A stretch of DNA of 64,000 bases from Thalassobaculum litoreum DSM 18839. Its GTDB lineage: Bacteria > Pseudomonadota > Alphaproteobacteria > Thalassobaculales > Thalassobaculaceae. Every line of letters starts with the position of its first letter. The stretch's first letter is position 1. Where the stretch lies: positions 279,556 through 343,555 of the forward strand of contig NZ_FNBW01000004.1 of NCBI RefSeq assembly GCF_900102465.1, in the 5' to 3' direction. Position numbers and translations under genes: made by a program. Positions 51,944 to 60,797 of this stretch are shown in pieces. The notes under the pieces were generated by a model. The model searched no databases and was not told the DNA's origin. It saw only the letters and a list, made by a program, of their open reading frames with translations.

Positions 51944-53104
51944 ATGGCGATCATCAACCGCATCGCGGATTTCCATGGCGAGATGACCGAGTGGCGCCGC
52001 GACTTCCACGCCAATCCCGAACTCGGCTTCCAGGAACAGAGGACCAGCGAGATCGTCGCCGCGAAGCTGGCCGAATGGGGCATCGAGGTGCACAAGGGAA
52101 TCGGCAGGACCGGCGTGGTGGGCGTGCTCAGGGCCGGGAACGGCGACCGGCGCATCGGCCTGCGCGCCGACATGGACGCCCTGCCGATCACCGAGCGCAC
52201 CGGCAAGGACTACGCGTCGGGCACCGACGGCGTGATGCACGCCTGCGGCCATGACGGCCACACCACCATGCTGCTGGGCGCGGCGAAGTACCTGGCGGAG
52301 ACGAAGAACTTCGACGGCACCGTGCACTTCATCTTCCAGCCGGCCGAGGAAGGCCTCGGCGGCGCCTTCGAGATGCTCGACGACGGGCTGTTCGAGCGGT
52401 TTCCCTGCGAGCGGGTCTACGGCATGCACAACATGCCGAACATCCCGGTCGGCGAGTTCGCGATCCGCACCGGCCCGATCATGGCGGCCGGCGACACGTT
52501 CGAGATCACCATCCAGGGCCGCGGCTCCCATGCCGCGATGCCGCATCAGGGCGTCGATCCGGTGGTGGTCGGCTCCAACCTGATCATCGCCCTGCAGACG
52601 CTCGTCAGCCGCACGGTCAGCGCCCAGGACGCCCTGGTGGTCTCGGTGACCGAGTTCCATGCCGGCGAGGCGTTCAACGTGATTCCGGACACGGTCGTTA
52701 TGCGGGGCACCTGCCGGACCCTGAACATGGAGATCCACGGCACTCTGGAAGAGCGGTTCCGCCGGGTGGTCGACGGCATCTGCGCCGCCCACGGCGCGTC
52801 GGCCACGGTCGACTACAAGGCGATCTTCCCGGTGACGGTGAATGCCGAGGACGCCACCCAGCACGCGCTCGGCGCCGCCCGCGCGGTGGCCGGCGACGGC
52901 CGGGTCCGCGACGAGATGACCCCGCTGATGGGCTCGGAGGACTTCGCCGCCATGATGGTGGCGGTCCCCGGCTCCTACATCCTGATGGGCAACGGGCCGG
53001 GCGCCTCGGTCCATCATCCGGAATACGATTTCAACGACGAGGCGCTCACCCACGGCGCCAGCTATTGGTCGACCCTGGTCGAACAGCGGCTCGCCAAGGC
53101 CTGA
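51944..53104 (+). CDS. M20-family amidohydrolase (hippurate hydrolase-like), copy 1
   Basis: The 386-residue protein has the M20D di-zinc pattern: RADMDALPI, HACGHDGHTTMLLGAA with Cys, Asp and His ligands, QPAEEGLGG with catalytic Glu, and a late HHPEYDFND His. These enzymes hydrolyse N-acyl amino acids or related amides in the cytoplasm. The next gene is a tandem paralogue. The ATG at 51944 is preceded by a weak site; the upstream region overlaps the promoter of the GNAT gene. Confidence 0.88.
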   Translation: MAIINRIADFHGEMTEWRRDFHANPELGFQEQRTSEIVAAKLAEWGIEVHKGIGRTGVVGVLRAGNGDRRIGLRADMDALPITERTGKDYASGTDGVMHACGHDGHTTMLLGAAKYLAETKNFDGTVHFIFQPAEEGLGGAFEMLDDGLFERFPCERVYGMHNMPNIPVGEFAIRTGPIMAAGDTFEITIQGRGSHAAMPHQGVDPVVVGSNLIIALQTLVSRTVSAQDALVVSVTEFHAGEAFNVIPDTVVMRGTCRTLNMEIHGTLEERFRRVVDGICAAHGASATVDYKAIFPVTVNAEDATQHALGAARAVAGDGRVRDEMTPLMGSEDFAAMMVAVPGSYILMGNGPGASVHHPEYDFNDEALTHGASYWSTLVEQRLAKA

Positions 53105-53118
53105 GCGGAGGAAAACCC

Positions 53119-54285
53119 ATGCCCATCGTCAACCGCATCGCCGAATTCCACGACGAGATGACCGCGTGGCGGCACGACCTCCACACCCACCCGGAACTCG
53201 GATTCGAGGAGCACCGCACCAGCGACGTGGTCGCGGCCAAGCTCGAGTCCTTCGGCATCGAGGTGCATCGCGGCATCGCCGGCACCGGCTTGGTCGGGGT
53301 GCTGAAATCCGGCAGCTCCGGGCGCACCATCGGCCTGCGTGCCGACATGGACGCCCTGCCGATCCTGGAGCGCGGCGAGGACGACCGCCCGCACCGCTCG
53401 GTCAATGCCGGCGTGATGCATGCCTGCGGCCATGACGGCCACACCACCATGCTGCTGGGCGCGGCGAAGTATCTGGCGGAGACGAAGAACTTCGACGGCA
53501 CCGTCCACTTCATCTTCCAGCCGGCCGAAGAGGGCAAGGGCGGCGGCGACAAGATGGTCCAGGAGGGCCTGTTCGACCACTTCCCCTGCGAGACCGTGTT
53601 CGGCATGCACAACATCCCCGGCATCCCGGTCGGCAGCTTCGCCGTGTCCGAGGGGCCGATGATGGCGGCGCGCGACAATTTCGAGATCACGATCAAGGGC
53701 CGTGGTTCCCACGGTGCGATGCCGCATCACGGCGTCGACCCGGTGCTGGTCGGCGCCCACATGGTGATGGCGCTGCAGTCGATCACCTCGCGCAACCTGG
53801 ACCCGCAGAAGGCGCTGGTGCTCTCTGTGACCCAGTTCCACGCCGGCCATGCCTTCAACGTGGTGCCGGACGACATGGTGCTGCGCGGCACCTGCCGGGT
53901 GTTCGATCCCGATGTCCAGAACAGCCTGCCGGAGCGGATCACGAAGATCATGGACGGGGTCTGCGCCACCTTCGGCGCCACGGCCGAGCTGAACTATATC
54001 CGGGGCTATCCGGCGACGATCAACGACCCGGAGCAGGCGGAGGTCGCCGCCGGGATCGCCGACCGGGTGGCCGGGGCCGACCGGGTGGACCGCGCGCCGA
54101 CCCCGATGATGGGGGCGGAGGACTTCTCCTACATGCTGAACCAGCGGCCCGGCGCGTATATCTGGGCCGGAAACGGCGACACCGCCGGCGTGCACCACCC
54201 GGATTACGACTTCAACGACGAAGCCCTGCCCCACGGCGCGAGCTTCTGGGCGCAACTCGTCGAGGACCGGCTGAAGCGGGCGTAA
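53119..54285 (+). CDS. M20-family amidohydrolase (hippurate hydrolase-like), copy 2
   Basis: The 388-residue protein is a tandem paralogue of the preceding one with the same metal pattern (RADMDALPI, HACGHDGHTTM, QPAEEGKGG and a late HHPDYDFND). The gap is 14 bp and GGAGGAAAA precedes the ATG. Around the active-site stretch the nucleotide sequences of the two genes are nearly identical (52240-52349 and 53420-53529), while other parts differ strongly. That suggests gene conversion or strong constraint. The substrate may differ between the two copies. Confidence 0.88.
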   Translation: MPIVNRIAEFHDEMTAWRHDLHTHPELGFEEHRTSDVVAAKLESFGIEVHRGIAGTGLVGVLKSGSSGRTIGLRADMDALPILERGEDDRPHRSVNAGVMHACGHDGHTTMLLGAAKYLAETKNFDGTVHFIFQPAEEGKGGGDKMVQEGLFDHFPCETVFGMHNIPGIPVGSFAVSEGPMMAARDNFEITIKGRGSHGAMPHHGVDPVLVGAHMVMALQSITSRNLDPQKALVLSVTQFHAGHAFNVVPDDMVLRGTCRVFDPDVQNSLPERITKIMDGVCATFGATAELNYIRGYPATINDPEQAEVAAGIADRVAGADRVDRAPTPMMGAEDFSYMLNQRPGAYIWAGNGDTAGVHHPDYDFNDEALPHGASFWAQLVEDRLKRA

Positions 54286-54315
54286 TCTCGCTTGGGGCGA
54301 CCACGGCGCGGCCCA

Positions 54316-54477
54316 GTCGGAGCGGATGGATTGCGGCAGGTCCGCGTGAGCGGTAGCCGTCACCACTGCAAACATCCGACGAAGCCCGGCCTTGTGACCG
54401 TCCCGCATCCGAAGCGCGATCTGCCGGTCGGCACGCTTCGGAGTATCGAGAGGCAGTCAGGCCTGAGGTTGAGGTGA
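54316..54477 (+). pseudogene. HicA toxin remnant
   Basis: The frame ends with QVRVSGSRHHCKHPTKPGLV and PHPKRDLPVGTLRSIERQSG, which matches the C-terminal two-thirds of HicA mRNA interferases, including the conserved His of the GS-x-HH-x-KHP motif. The first 10-15 residues (usually MxSxEVIRLIExDGW) are missing or mutated; the only in-frame start is a TTG at 54292 that gives an unrelated leader. The gene is probably inactive. It lies directly after the M20 operon. Confidence 0.6.
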
Positions 54478-54482
54478 CGACG

Positions 54483-54705
54483 ATGGTCTACTACGTGGGT
54501 ATCATCCATCGACACGGTCATGGCCGATCCGGACTTCTCCGACGGCATGCCGGTTCCGGTGCGCGCGCCTGACGGCCGGGACGAGACGATCCGGATCAAC
54601 CTGACGATCCGGCGCTCGGCGCTCGCGTCGATCGACCGGAACGCGGCGATGCACGTCCTCAGCCGCTCCGCCTACCTGGCCAAGGTGGGCACGGGGTCGT
54701 CTTAG
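54483..54705 (+). pseudogene. HicB antitoxin remnant with internal deletion and frameshift
   Basis: MVYYVGIIHRHGHG at 54483 matches the HicB N-terminus but runs out of frame. A second frame from 54520 (MADPDFSDGMPVPV and then ETIRINLTIRRSALASIDRN) matches the C-terminal ribbon-helix-helix of HicB. The central part of the antitoxin, about 70-80 residues, is missing. Paired with the damaged hicA six bases upstream, this is a decayed hicAB module. The downstream 61-residue frame could still be translated as a free DNA-binding tail. Confidence 0.6.
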
Positions 54706-54733
54706 CGTTTCCCTGCCGGCTGAGCCTCGCCCG

Positions 54734-55972
54734 TCACACCAAGAACTCCGGCAGTTCCAGCGTGCCGCGTGCCACCCAGCCGAACGGGTGGCCGTAGCCG
54801 TAGAAATCCAGGGTCTCGTCGACGAAGCGGGGGTCCTGCTTGATCGCCGCCTCGTAGGCCGCCCCCAGGGCGCGGAACCGCGCGTGCTTCGCCATGTCCG
54901 GCGCCCACTTGCCGTTGAGCTTGTCGAGAAACTCGGCCGTGGCGGCGTCGATCTCCTCGGGCGTGTTCTCCACCAGTTCGATGCCCATCGCCTCGAACTC
55001 AACGTCCCGGAAGGTGCCGGGCAGCCGGGCATCGAGGATCTCGCGGTAGGTGAGGAACCGGTCCTCGCCGATCCGCCGGTAGCGTTTGAACAGGGACAGG
55101 TCCTCGTTGTACGGCAGGTTCAGGTGCTCGAACGGCGTGTTGGTGCGCAGCGAGGTGTTGCCGAAGGCCGCCGCCACCCAGATCGGCCCGGAATTCTGCG
55201 CCGTCATGAACCGGCAGGCGGCACAGACATAGAGATCGATCCACCGCTCGTCCGGAAAGGCGTCGGGAAGGCTCAGATAGCCCTCGGGCGCGGTGTCCCA
55301 GATCTCCAGCCCGGGCTCGCCGATCCGCACGACCTGATAGCCCGCGTTGAGGATACGGCGTATCGAGCCGTCATAGCTGCCGATGGCGGCGGTTCGGTGG
55401 CCGTGATGCACCTCCTCCGGCAGATAGGCCATGGTGCGGGTATGAAACAGGGCGAGGGGGGCGGCCGGATCGATCCCGTGTTCGGACAGTCGGGCCTCGC
55501 CGCGCTCCCGCAGGTTGTCGGGCAGGGTGTAGAGAAACGGTTCGGTGCCCGTCGACATGGCGCGCCAGCATTCCACGATCAGCGTACGCGCCGACATGGC
55601 GAGCCAATGCAGGTGCTTCATGTCGATCAGCCCGCCATCGGTGGTGCCGAGCGACAGCACGTCGCGGAAATCGGTCTCCACCACCACGAAGCGGTCGTCC
55701 AGGCATTCGGTCAGCGCCCGGTTGGAGCCTGGCATGTCGAGATTGCCGGTGACGATCACGATCCGGCGGTACGTGTCGCCGTAGAGGGTGGCGAGCATCT
55801 GTGGCTCGATCACCAGATGCCCGAACCGCCGCCACTGGGCCAGCACGTAGACCAGGATCGGTTCGCCCGGCGTCAGGTGCGGGATCACCAGCGATAGCAG
55901 CCGGTTCAGCGTCTCCTGGGTGACCTGGCGCTCGGGCTGAGAGCCGGCGGGCGGAGGGCTGGGTTTCTGCAT
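54734..55972 (-). CDS. Putative glycosyltransferase, TIGR04372-like
   Basis: The 412-residue protein resembles the TIGR04372 family as I recall it. The segment LALFHTRTMAYLPEEVHHGH, then GSYDGSIRRILNAGYQVVRIG, is typical, followed by NSGPIWVAAAFGNTSLRTNT and PYNEDLSLFKRYRRIGEDRF near the C-terminus. The fold is probably GT-B-like. It may modify a surface glycan but is far from the glycan cluster and stands alone. The first 15 residues are Pro-rich and flexible. Confidence 0.75.
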   Translation of the reverse strand: MQKPSPPPAGSQPERQVTQETLNRLLSLVIPHLTPGEPILVYVLAQWRRFGHLVIEPQMLATLYGDTYRRIVIVTGNLDMPGSNRALTECLDDRFVVVETDFRDVLSLGTTDGGLIDMKHLHWLAMSARTLIVECWRAMSTGTEPFLYTLPDNLRERGEARLSEHGIDPAAPLALFHTRTMAYLPEEVHHGHRTAAIGSYDGSIRRILNAGYQVVRIGEPGLEIWDTAPEGYLSLPDAFPDERWIDLYVCAACRFMTAQNSGPIWVAAAFGNTSLRTNTPFEHLNLPYNEDLSLFKRYRRIGEDRFLTYREILDARLPGTFRDVEFEAMGIELVENTPEEIDAATAEFLDKLNGKWAPDMAKHARFRALGAAYEAAIKQDPRFVDETLDFYGYGHPFGWVARGTLELPEFLV

Positions 55973-56160
55973 GACACGCTCCGCTCGGTGAGGCTGGGAG
56001 GTCCGTAGTACAGCAGATTCGAAGGCACCCTGTCATATCGCGATCCCACGCCTGAAGCGCGCGATCCGGGCTGCGAAATCCGCTACCGCGCTGCCCGAAC
56101 TTCGCATACCGTCGCGCCGGAGAGGCCCGCATCAGGCGGTGTCGTTCAGAGGGAATGCCC

Positions 56161-56484
56161 ATGCGCAAGTATCTGGCCGTCGCGGCCGTTCTGATCTGTG
56201 CGTTTGCCACCCCGGTGGTGGCGGAAGACCTTGAGTTTCTGCTCGTCAACAATTCCAGCAGCGCCCTGACGGGCTTCTACGTCTCGGCGGCCAGTTCAGA
56301 GCATTGGGAGGAGAACCTGCTGGAGGGCAGCATCCTGGCCAGCAACTACGAGGTCACCGTGGTCATCGCCGATGGGCTGAGCACCTGCATCTACGACATC
56401 CGCGGGGTGTTCCAGGACGGCGATGTGGTCGAGGACCTGGCCCTCGATCTGTGCGAGCTCGGCGAGTACACCTTCACCGACTAA
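56161..56484 (+). CDS. Small secreted protein
   Basis: The 107-residue protein has a clear signal peptide (MRKYLAVAAVLICAFATPVVA, cleavage after A) and a mature all-beta part with FLLVNNSSSALTGFYVSAAS, CIYDIRGVFQDGD and a C-terminal LCELGEYTF. I recall similar short exported proteins in alphaproteobacteria and cyanobacteria without a known function. The ATG at 56161 is spaced correctly from GAGGGA. Two cysteines may form a disulphide in the periplasm. Confidence 0.78.
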   Translation: MRKYLAVAAVLICAFATPVVAEDLEFLLVNNSSSALTGFYVSAASSEHWEENLLEGSILASNYEVTVVIADGLSTCIYDIRGVFQDGDVVEDLALDLCELGEYTFTD

Positions 56485-56498
56485 GGCGTGCGTCCGAG

Positions 56499-58169
56499 CT
56501 AGGGGTAGTACTCCCGTACCCGGTCCCGCTCGATCAGGGCGGGATCCCGCTTCGCCGGGTCGCCGTAGCCGCCGCCGCCGGGGGTCTGCACGGTGATGGC
56601 GTCGCCCTCGGTGATCGAAATCCCCTGTTCCTTCGACAGGTGCAGCGGCGTGTAGCTCTCGCCGCCGCGCTCCACCAGCACCGTGTTCGGCGCGCCGTCG
56701 GCCCCGCCGAGCGCGCCCTGGGGGCCGACGCGGCCGTGGTCCATGACGAAGCTGGCCCGCGCGTTGCCCCGGCGCAACCGCACCTTGTAGCGCACGCCGA
56801 AGCCGCCGCGATGCTCCCCGGCGCCGCCGGAGCCTTCGCGCAGGGCGTATTCCTCGTAGAGGATCGGATAGCGCTGCTCGACCACCTCGATCGGCGTGGT
56901 CTTGGAGATGCCGATGGTGGAGCAGCCGTTGGAGATGCCGTCGCCCCCCGCGTGCCCGCCATAGCCGCCGCCGGAGATCAGGTAGCAGACATAGCCGCGG
57001 CCGGTCTTCGGGTCGGTGCCGCCGAGCGAAAAGTTGCCGCTGGTGCCGGCCGGGGCGGCGAAGAGGTGGTCGGGGACCGCCCTGGTCATGGCTGCGAACA
57101 CCGCCTCGGCGATGCGCTGGCTCACCTCCGCCGCACAGCCGGAGACTGGGCGCGGATACTTCGCGTAGAGGAAGGTCCCGTCCGGGTCGGCGATGCGCAG
57201 CGGCTCGAAGGTGCCGGCGTTGATCGCGACGTCGGGATAGATGTGCTTCATCGCCAGGTAGACCGAGGACCGCGTGGTGGCGATCACGCTGTTCATCGGC
57301 CCCTGGCAGGGCGGGGAGGAGCGGGACAAGTCGAAATGCGCCTCCTCCCCCCTGATCGTCAGGGCGAGGGCGATGGTCAGCGGTTCGTTCACCACCCCGT
57401 CGCTGTCGACGATGGCGGTGCTTTCGTAGACCCCGTCGGGCACGGCGGCGATCTTGGCGCGCATCTGCTGGGCGGCGCGGACCCGCATCTCGGCGATGGC
57501 GCGATCGACGGTGTCGGCACCGTAGCGGTCGAGCAGCAGGGTCAGCCGACGCTCGCCCACGGTCAGGGCGGCGGCCTGGGCCTTGATGTCGCCGATGCGC
57601 TGGTCGGCGATGCGGATGTTGGAGTTGATGATCGACAGGATCTCTTCGTCGATCGCGCCGGCCTTGTAGAGCTTCACCGGCGGCAGGCGCAGGCCTTCCT
57701 GCTCGACCTCGGTGGCGCTGGCGGAAAACCCGCCGGGCACGGCCCCGCCGGTATCCGGCCAGTGGCCGGTATTGGCCAGCCAGCAGAACAGCTCGCCTTT
57801 ATAGAAGAACGGCTTGACGAACTTCACGTCCATCAGGTGGGTGCCGCCCAGATACGGATCGTTGACGATGTAGACGTCGCCGGGCTGCAGGTTGCGGGCG
57901 CGCTCGATCACCGTGGCGCAGCAGTCCTGCATGGTCCCGACGAAGACCGGCAGCCCATCCTCTCCCTGAGCGATGAGGGCGCCGTCGTCGCGGTGGTAGA
58001 TGCCGTCGGAGCGGTCGTGGGTCTCGCTGATCACCGGCGAGAAGGCGGCGCGCGAGAAGGCCAGGTCCATCTCGTTGCAGACCTGCTGGAGACCGTTCTG
58101 GATGACCGTCAGCGTGATCGGGTCGATCGCGGGATGCGGATCGCGGGAGAGGGCGGCTGGTCCGGTCAT
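56499..58169 (-). CDS. Hydantoinase B / oxoprolinase-family subunit (HyuB)
   Basis: The 556-residue protein begins DPITLTVIQNGLQQVCNEMDLAFSR and contains NDPYLGGTHLMDVKFV, TGHWPDTGG, and the C-terminal RYKVRLRRGNARASF and TPGGGGYGDPAKRD segments of the HyuB/5-oxoprolinase B family. With HyuA it forms an ATP-dependent enzyme that opens hydantoin or oxoproline-like rings, or carboxylates ketones in acetone-carboxylase relatives. GGAG is five bases before the ATG. It is last in the minus-strand operon. Confidence 0.88.
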   Translation of the reverse strand: MTGPAALSRDPHPAIDPITLTVIQNGLQQVCNEMDLAFSRAAFSPVISETHDRSDGIYHRDDGALIAQGEDGLPVFVGTMQDCCATVIERARNLQPGDVYIVNDPYLGGTHLMDVKFVKPFFYKGELFCWLANTGHWPDTGGAVPGGFSASATEVEQEGLRLPPVKLYKAGAIDEEILSIINSNIRIADQRIGDIKAQAAALTVGERRLTLLLDRYGADTVDRAIAEMRVRAAQQMRAKIAAVPDGVYESTAIVDSDGVVNEPLTIALALTIRGEEAHFDLSRSSPPCQGPMNSVIATTRSSVYLAMKHIYPDVAINAGTFEPLRIADPDGTFLYAKYPRPVSGCAAEVSQRIAEAVFAAMTRAVPDHLFAAPAGTSGNFSLGGTDPKTGRGYVCYLISGGGYGGHAGGDGISNGCSTIGISKTTPIEVVEQRYPILYEEYALREGSGGAGEHRGGFGVRYKVRLRRGNARASFVMDHGRVGPQGALGGADGAPNTVLVERGGESYTPLHLSKEQGISITEGDAITVQTPGGGGYGDPAKRDPALIERDRVREYYP

Positions 58170-58185
58170 CGGCACTCCATGGTCG

Positions 58186-58605
58186 TTACTGGGCCGCCGA
58201 CGCGAGGTTGGCGTCGTAGGCGGCCAGGCCGGAGGTCACCACCGGATCGTCGCAGCCCTTGGCGTTGATGATCTCCTTGGCTTCCTCGATGAGGAACAGG
58301 CGGCGGCCGGCGCCGACGGCGGTGCCGGTCAGCCGGTCGATCCGCTCGCCGATGCGCTGCTGCTGCTCGTGGCTGAGCGTGACGTCGCGGCACTTGGCGA
58401 CGGCCTGCAGGCCGATCTGGTAGTTCAGGTAGACCTCTTCCTGCGGGGTCTCGGCGGCGGCGCGGGCGCCGGCGCTGCCAAGGGCCATGCAGATCAGGGC
58501 GAAGCCGACCAGGCCGGCGACGAGCAGGGTCGGGAAGCGGTCGGGGACCGAAACCCGATCCCGGGCACGGGAGGATAGGGATCGGGAGAGAAGGGGCGAT
58601 GTCAT
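58186..58605 (-). CDS. Small exported or membrane protein inside the hydantoinase operon
   Basis: The 139-residue protein has a basic N-terminus and a hydrophobic segment (PTLLVAGLVGFALICMALGS, about 25-45) that is a signal anchor or a signal peptide ending at AARA. The mature part is helical with two Cys (AVAKCRDVTLSHEQQQ and INAKGCDDPVVTSGL). It lies between hyuA and hyuB with gaps of 27 and 16 bp. That position is unusual for this enzyme pair. The family is unknown. Confidence 0.72.
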   Translation of the reverse strand: MTSPLLSRSLSSRARDRVSVPDRFPTLLVAGLVGFALICMALGSAGARAAAETPQEEVYLNYQIGLQAVAKCRDVTLSHEQQQRIGERIDRLTGTAVGAGRRLFLIEEAKEIINAKGCDDPVVTSGLAAYDANLASAAQ

Positions 58606-58632
58606 GACGGCAGCCTCACATGGTGGAGATGG

Positions 58633-60708
58633 TCACTGCAACAACGCGACGGAGACCAGAAGATTGCCGAAATCGTCGAGCCGCGCCGACTGGCCGGGCT
58701 CGATGACGGTGGTGGAGTCGAACTGGGCGACGATGGCGGGGCCGTCGAAGGCGGCACCCTCGGGCAGGCGCTCGCGCCGGTAGATCGGGGTGACCTGCCA
58801 GCCGCCGTCCTCGAACCAGACATCGCGGGTGGTCTCCTGCGCATCCGCCACCGTGGCGGCGCGGTCGTTCGAGGCGGCGAGCTGGGCCAGCGGCACGGCC
58901 GGGCGATGGCCGAGCACGGCGGTGTGCAGATTCACCAGCACCGGGCGGATCTCCGGCAGGTCGACGGCGAAGCGCTCCCAATAGGCGGCGGCGAACAGCC
59001 GGGCGAGGTCGTCCAGGCTGGGCGTGGCTGTATCGAGCGGCACCTGAAGGATGTGCGACTGCCCGAGGAACTGCATGTCGACGCTGCGGCGGATCTCCAC
59101 GCTGGCCAGCGCCACACCCTCGGCGTCGAGAAGGGCGCGGCCCTCCGCTTCCTGCTCGGCGAACAGCGCGTGGACGCCGGCGATGTCGAGCGCCTCCAGC
59201 GGGGTGTTCAACGTGTTGACGAAGTCGTGGCGCAGGTCGGCGACGGCGCAGCCGATGGCGTTGGTGATGCCGGGGCGGGCGGGCACGACGACAGTGGGCA
59301 CCGCCAGCTCGCGGGCAAGGGCGGTCGCGTGCAGCGGTCCGGCCCCGCCGAAGGCGAACAGCACGAAGTCGCGCGGGTCGTGGCCCTTCGACAGCGACAC
59401 CATGCGGATCGCGCCGGCCATCCGGTCGTTCGCCACCCGCAGGATCGCCGCCGCCGCCGCGTCCGCCGACAGACCCAGCGGGGCACCGACGGCCTCCACG
59501 ATGCGGGCGCGGACGTCGTCGAGCGAGACCGGGTTGTCCACCGACAGCAGCCGCGCCGGGTCGAGCCGGCCGAGCACCAGATTGGCGTCGGTGATGGTCG
59601 GCCGGGTGCCGCCGCGTGCGTAGCAGATCGGCCCGGGCACGGCCCCCGCACTCTCCGGGCCGACCTTGAGCAGGCCCGACGCGTCGACCGAGGCGATGGA
59701 GCCGCCGCCGGCGCCGATCGTGTGCACGTCGACCATCGGGACGTGGATCGGCATGCCGTATTCCAGGTCGAGCTCGCTGTGGATGCTGGGGATGCCGTCG
59801 ATGATCAACCCGACATCGGAGCTGGTGCCGCCCATGTCGTAGGTCAGCACGTTGGCGAAACCGGCGGCCCGGGCGGTATAGGCCGCCGCCATCACGCCGG
59901 AGGCGGGGCCGGACATCACCGTGTTCACCGCCTGATCGGCGGCGCGCTCGGCGGAGATGGTGCCGCCGTTACCCTGCATGACCAGCAGGGTGCGGGCGTA
60001 GCCGCCGTCGCTCAGCCGGTCGGTCAGGCGCTTCAGGTAGCGGCGCAGGACCGGCTGGACCGTGGCGTTCACGGCGGCGGTGGTGCCGCGCTCGTACTCC
60101 CGGAACTCCGACAGGATCGCGGAGCCGGCGGTGACCTCGGCCTGCGGCCAGCGGGCGCGCACGATCTCCTCCGCCCGGCGCTCGTGGTCGGGATTGGCGT
60201 AGCTGTGCAGGAAGTGGATCACCACCGCCTCGCAGCCGGCATCCTTCAGGGCGTCGGCGGCGGCGGCGACCCCGGCCTCGTCCAGCGGGGTCAGGACCTC
60301 GCCGTCGGCGTCCATGCGCTCGGCCACCTCCAGGCGCAGCTCGCGCGGGATCAGCGGCTCGAAATGGCCGGTCAGGCCGTAGGAGGTCGGGCGGGTGCGC
60401 CGCCCCAGTTCCAGCACGTCGCGGAAGCCCTTGGTGGTGATCAGTCCGGTGCGGGCGACCTTACGTTCCAGCAGGGCGTTGGTGGTGGTCGTCGTCCCGT
60501 GGACGATCTGGTCGAGGGTGGCGGTGTCGACGCCGGCCGCTTCGAGCGCCGCCATGACGCCGCCGGCCTGGTTGTCGAGGCTCGTGGGCACCTTAGCCAG
60601 TGCCAGCCCGCCGGGCAGGGCGGCATCCAGATAGACGAGATCCGTGAAGGTCCCGCCGACATCGACGCCGACGATGCGCGCCATGGGGCGTGTGCCGTTG
60701 CCGCTCAC
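58633..60708 (-). CDS. Hydantoinase A / oxoprolinase-family subunit (HyuA)
   Basis: The 691-residue protein has the ASKHA nucleotide-binding fold: VGVDVGGTFTDLVYLD at the start, DQIVHGTTTTTNALLERK, LTYDMGGTSSDVGLI, and DFVLFAFGGAGPLHATALA. It is the ATP-using subunit that pairs with HyuB. The GTG start at 60708 follows GGGAGG nine bases before; an internal ATG has no site. It is the first gene of the operon and has a TTCGT...ACGAA inverted repeat in the promoter. Confidence 0.88.
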   Translation of the reverse strand: MSGNGTRPMARIVGVDVGGTFTDLVYLDAALPGGLALAKVPTSLDNQAGGVMAALEAAGVDTATLDQIVHGTTTTTNALLERKVARTGLITTKGFRDVLELGRRTRPTSYGLTGHFEPLIPRELRLEVAERMDADGEVLTPLDEAGVAAAADALKDAGCEAVVIHFLHSYANPDHERRAEEIVRARWPQAEVTAGSAILSEFREYERGTTAAVNATVQPVLRRYLKRLTDRLSDGGYARTLLVMQGNGGTISAERAADQAVNTVMSGPASGVMAAAYTARAAGFANVLTYDMGGTSSDVGLIIDGIPSIHSELDLEYGMPIHVPMVDVHTIGAGGGSIASVDASGLLKVGPESAGAVPGPICYARGGTRPTITDANLVLGRLDPARLLSVDNPVSLDDVRARIVEAVGAPLGLSADAAAAAILRVANDRMAGAIRMVSLSKGHDPRDFVLFAFGGAGPLHATALARELAVPTVVVPARPGITNAIGCAVADLRHDFVNTLNTPLEALDIAGVHALFAEQEAEGRALLDAEGVALASVEIRRSVDMQFLGQSHILQVPLDTATPSLDDLARLFAAAYWERFAVDLPEIRPVLVNLHTAVLGHRPAVPLAQLAASNDRAATVADAQETTRDVWFEDGGWQVTPIYRRERLPEGAAFDGPAIVAQFDSTTVIEPGQSARLDDFGNLLVSVALLQ

Positions 60709-60736
60709 CGCGATCGACCTCCCTACGAGAAACTTG

Positions 60737-60752
60737 TTCGTATGCTAACGAA
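60737..60752. promoter_or_regulatory. Possible operator upstream of hyuA
   Basis: TTCGT (60737-60741) and ACGAA (60748-60752) form an inverted repeat with a six-base spacer, 29 bp upstream of the hyuA start. Such a site could bind a GntR- or TetR-type regulator. None is encoded next to it apart from the LexA/CI-like gene, so the link is weak. Confidence 0.35.
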
Positions 60753-60797
60753 TTGTGGCGGAGGCCGGAAGAGTCGAGTTGAGGATTTTGAGAGCGG

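Noticed and set aside
56304..58268. 654-residue plus-strand frame opposite hyuB
   Set aside because: Shadow frame without start signal; HyuB motifs are clear on the minus strand.
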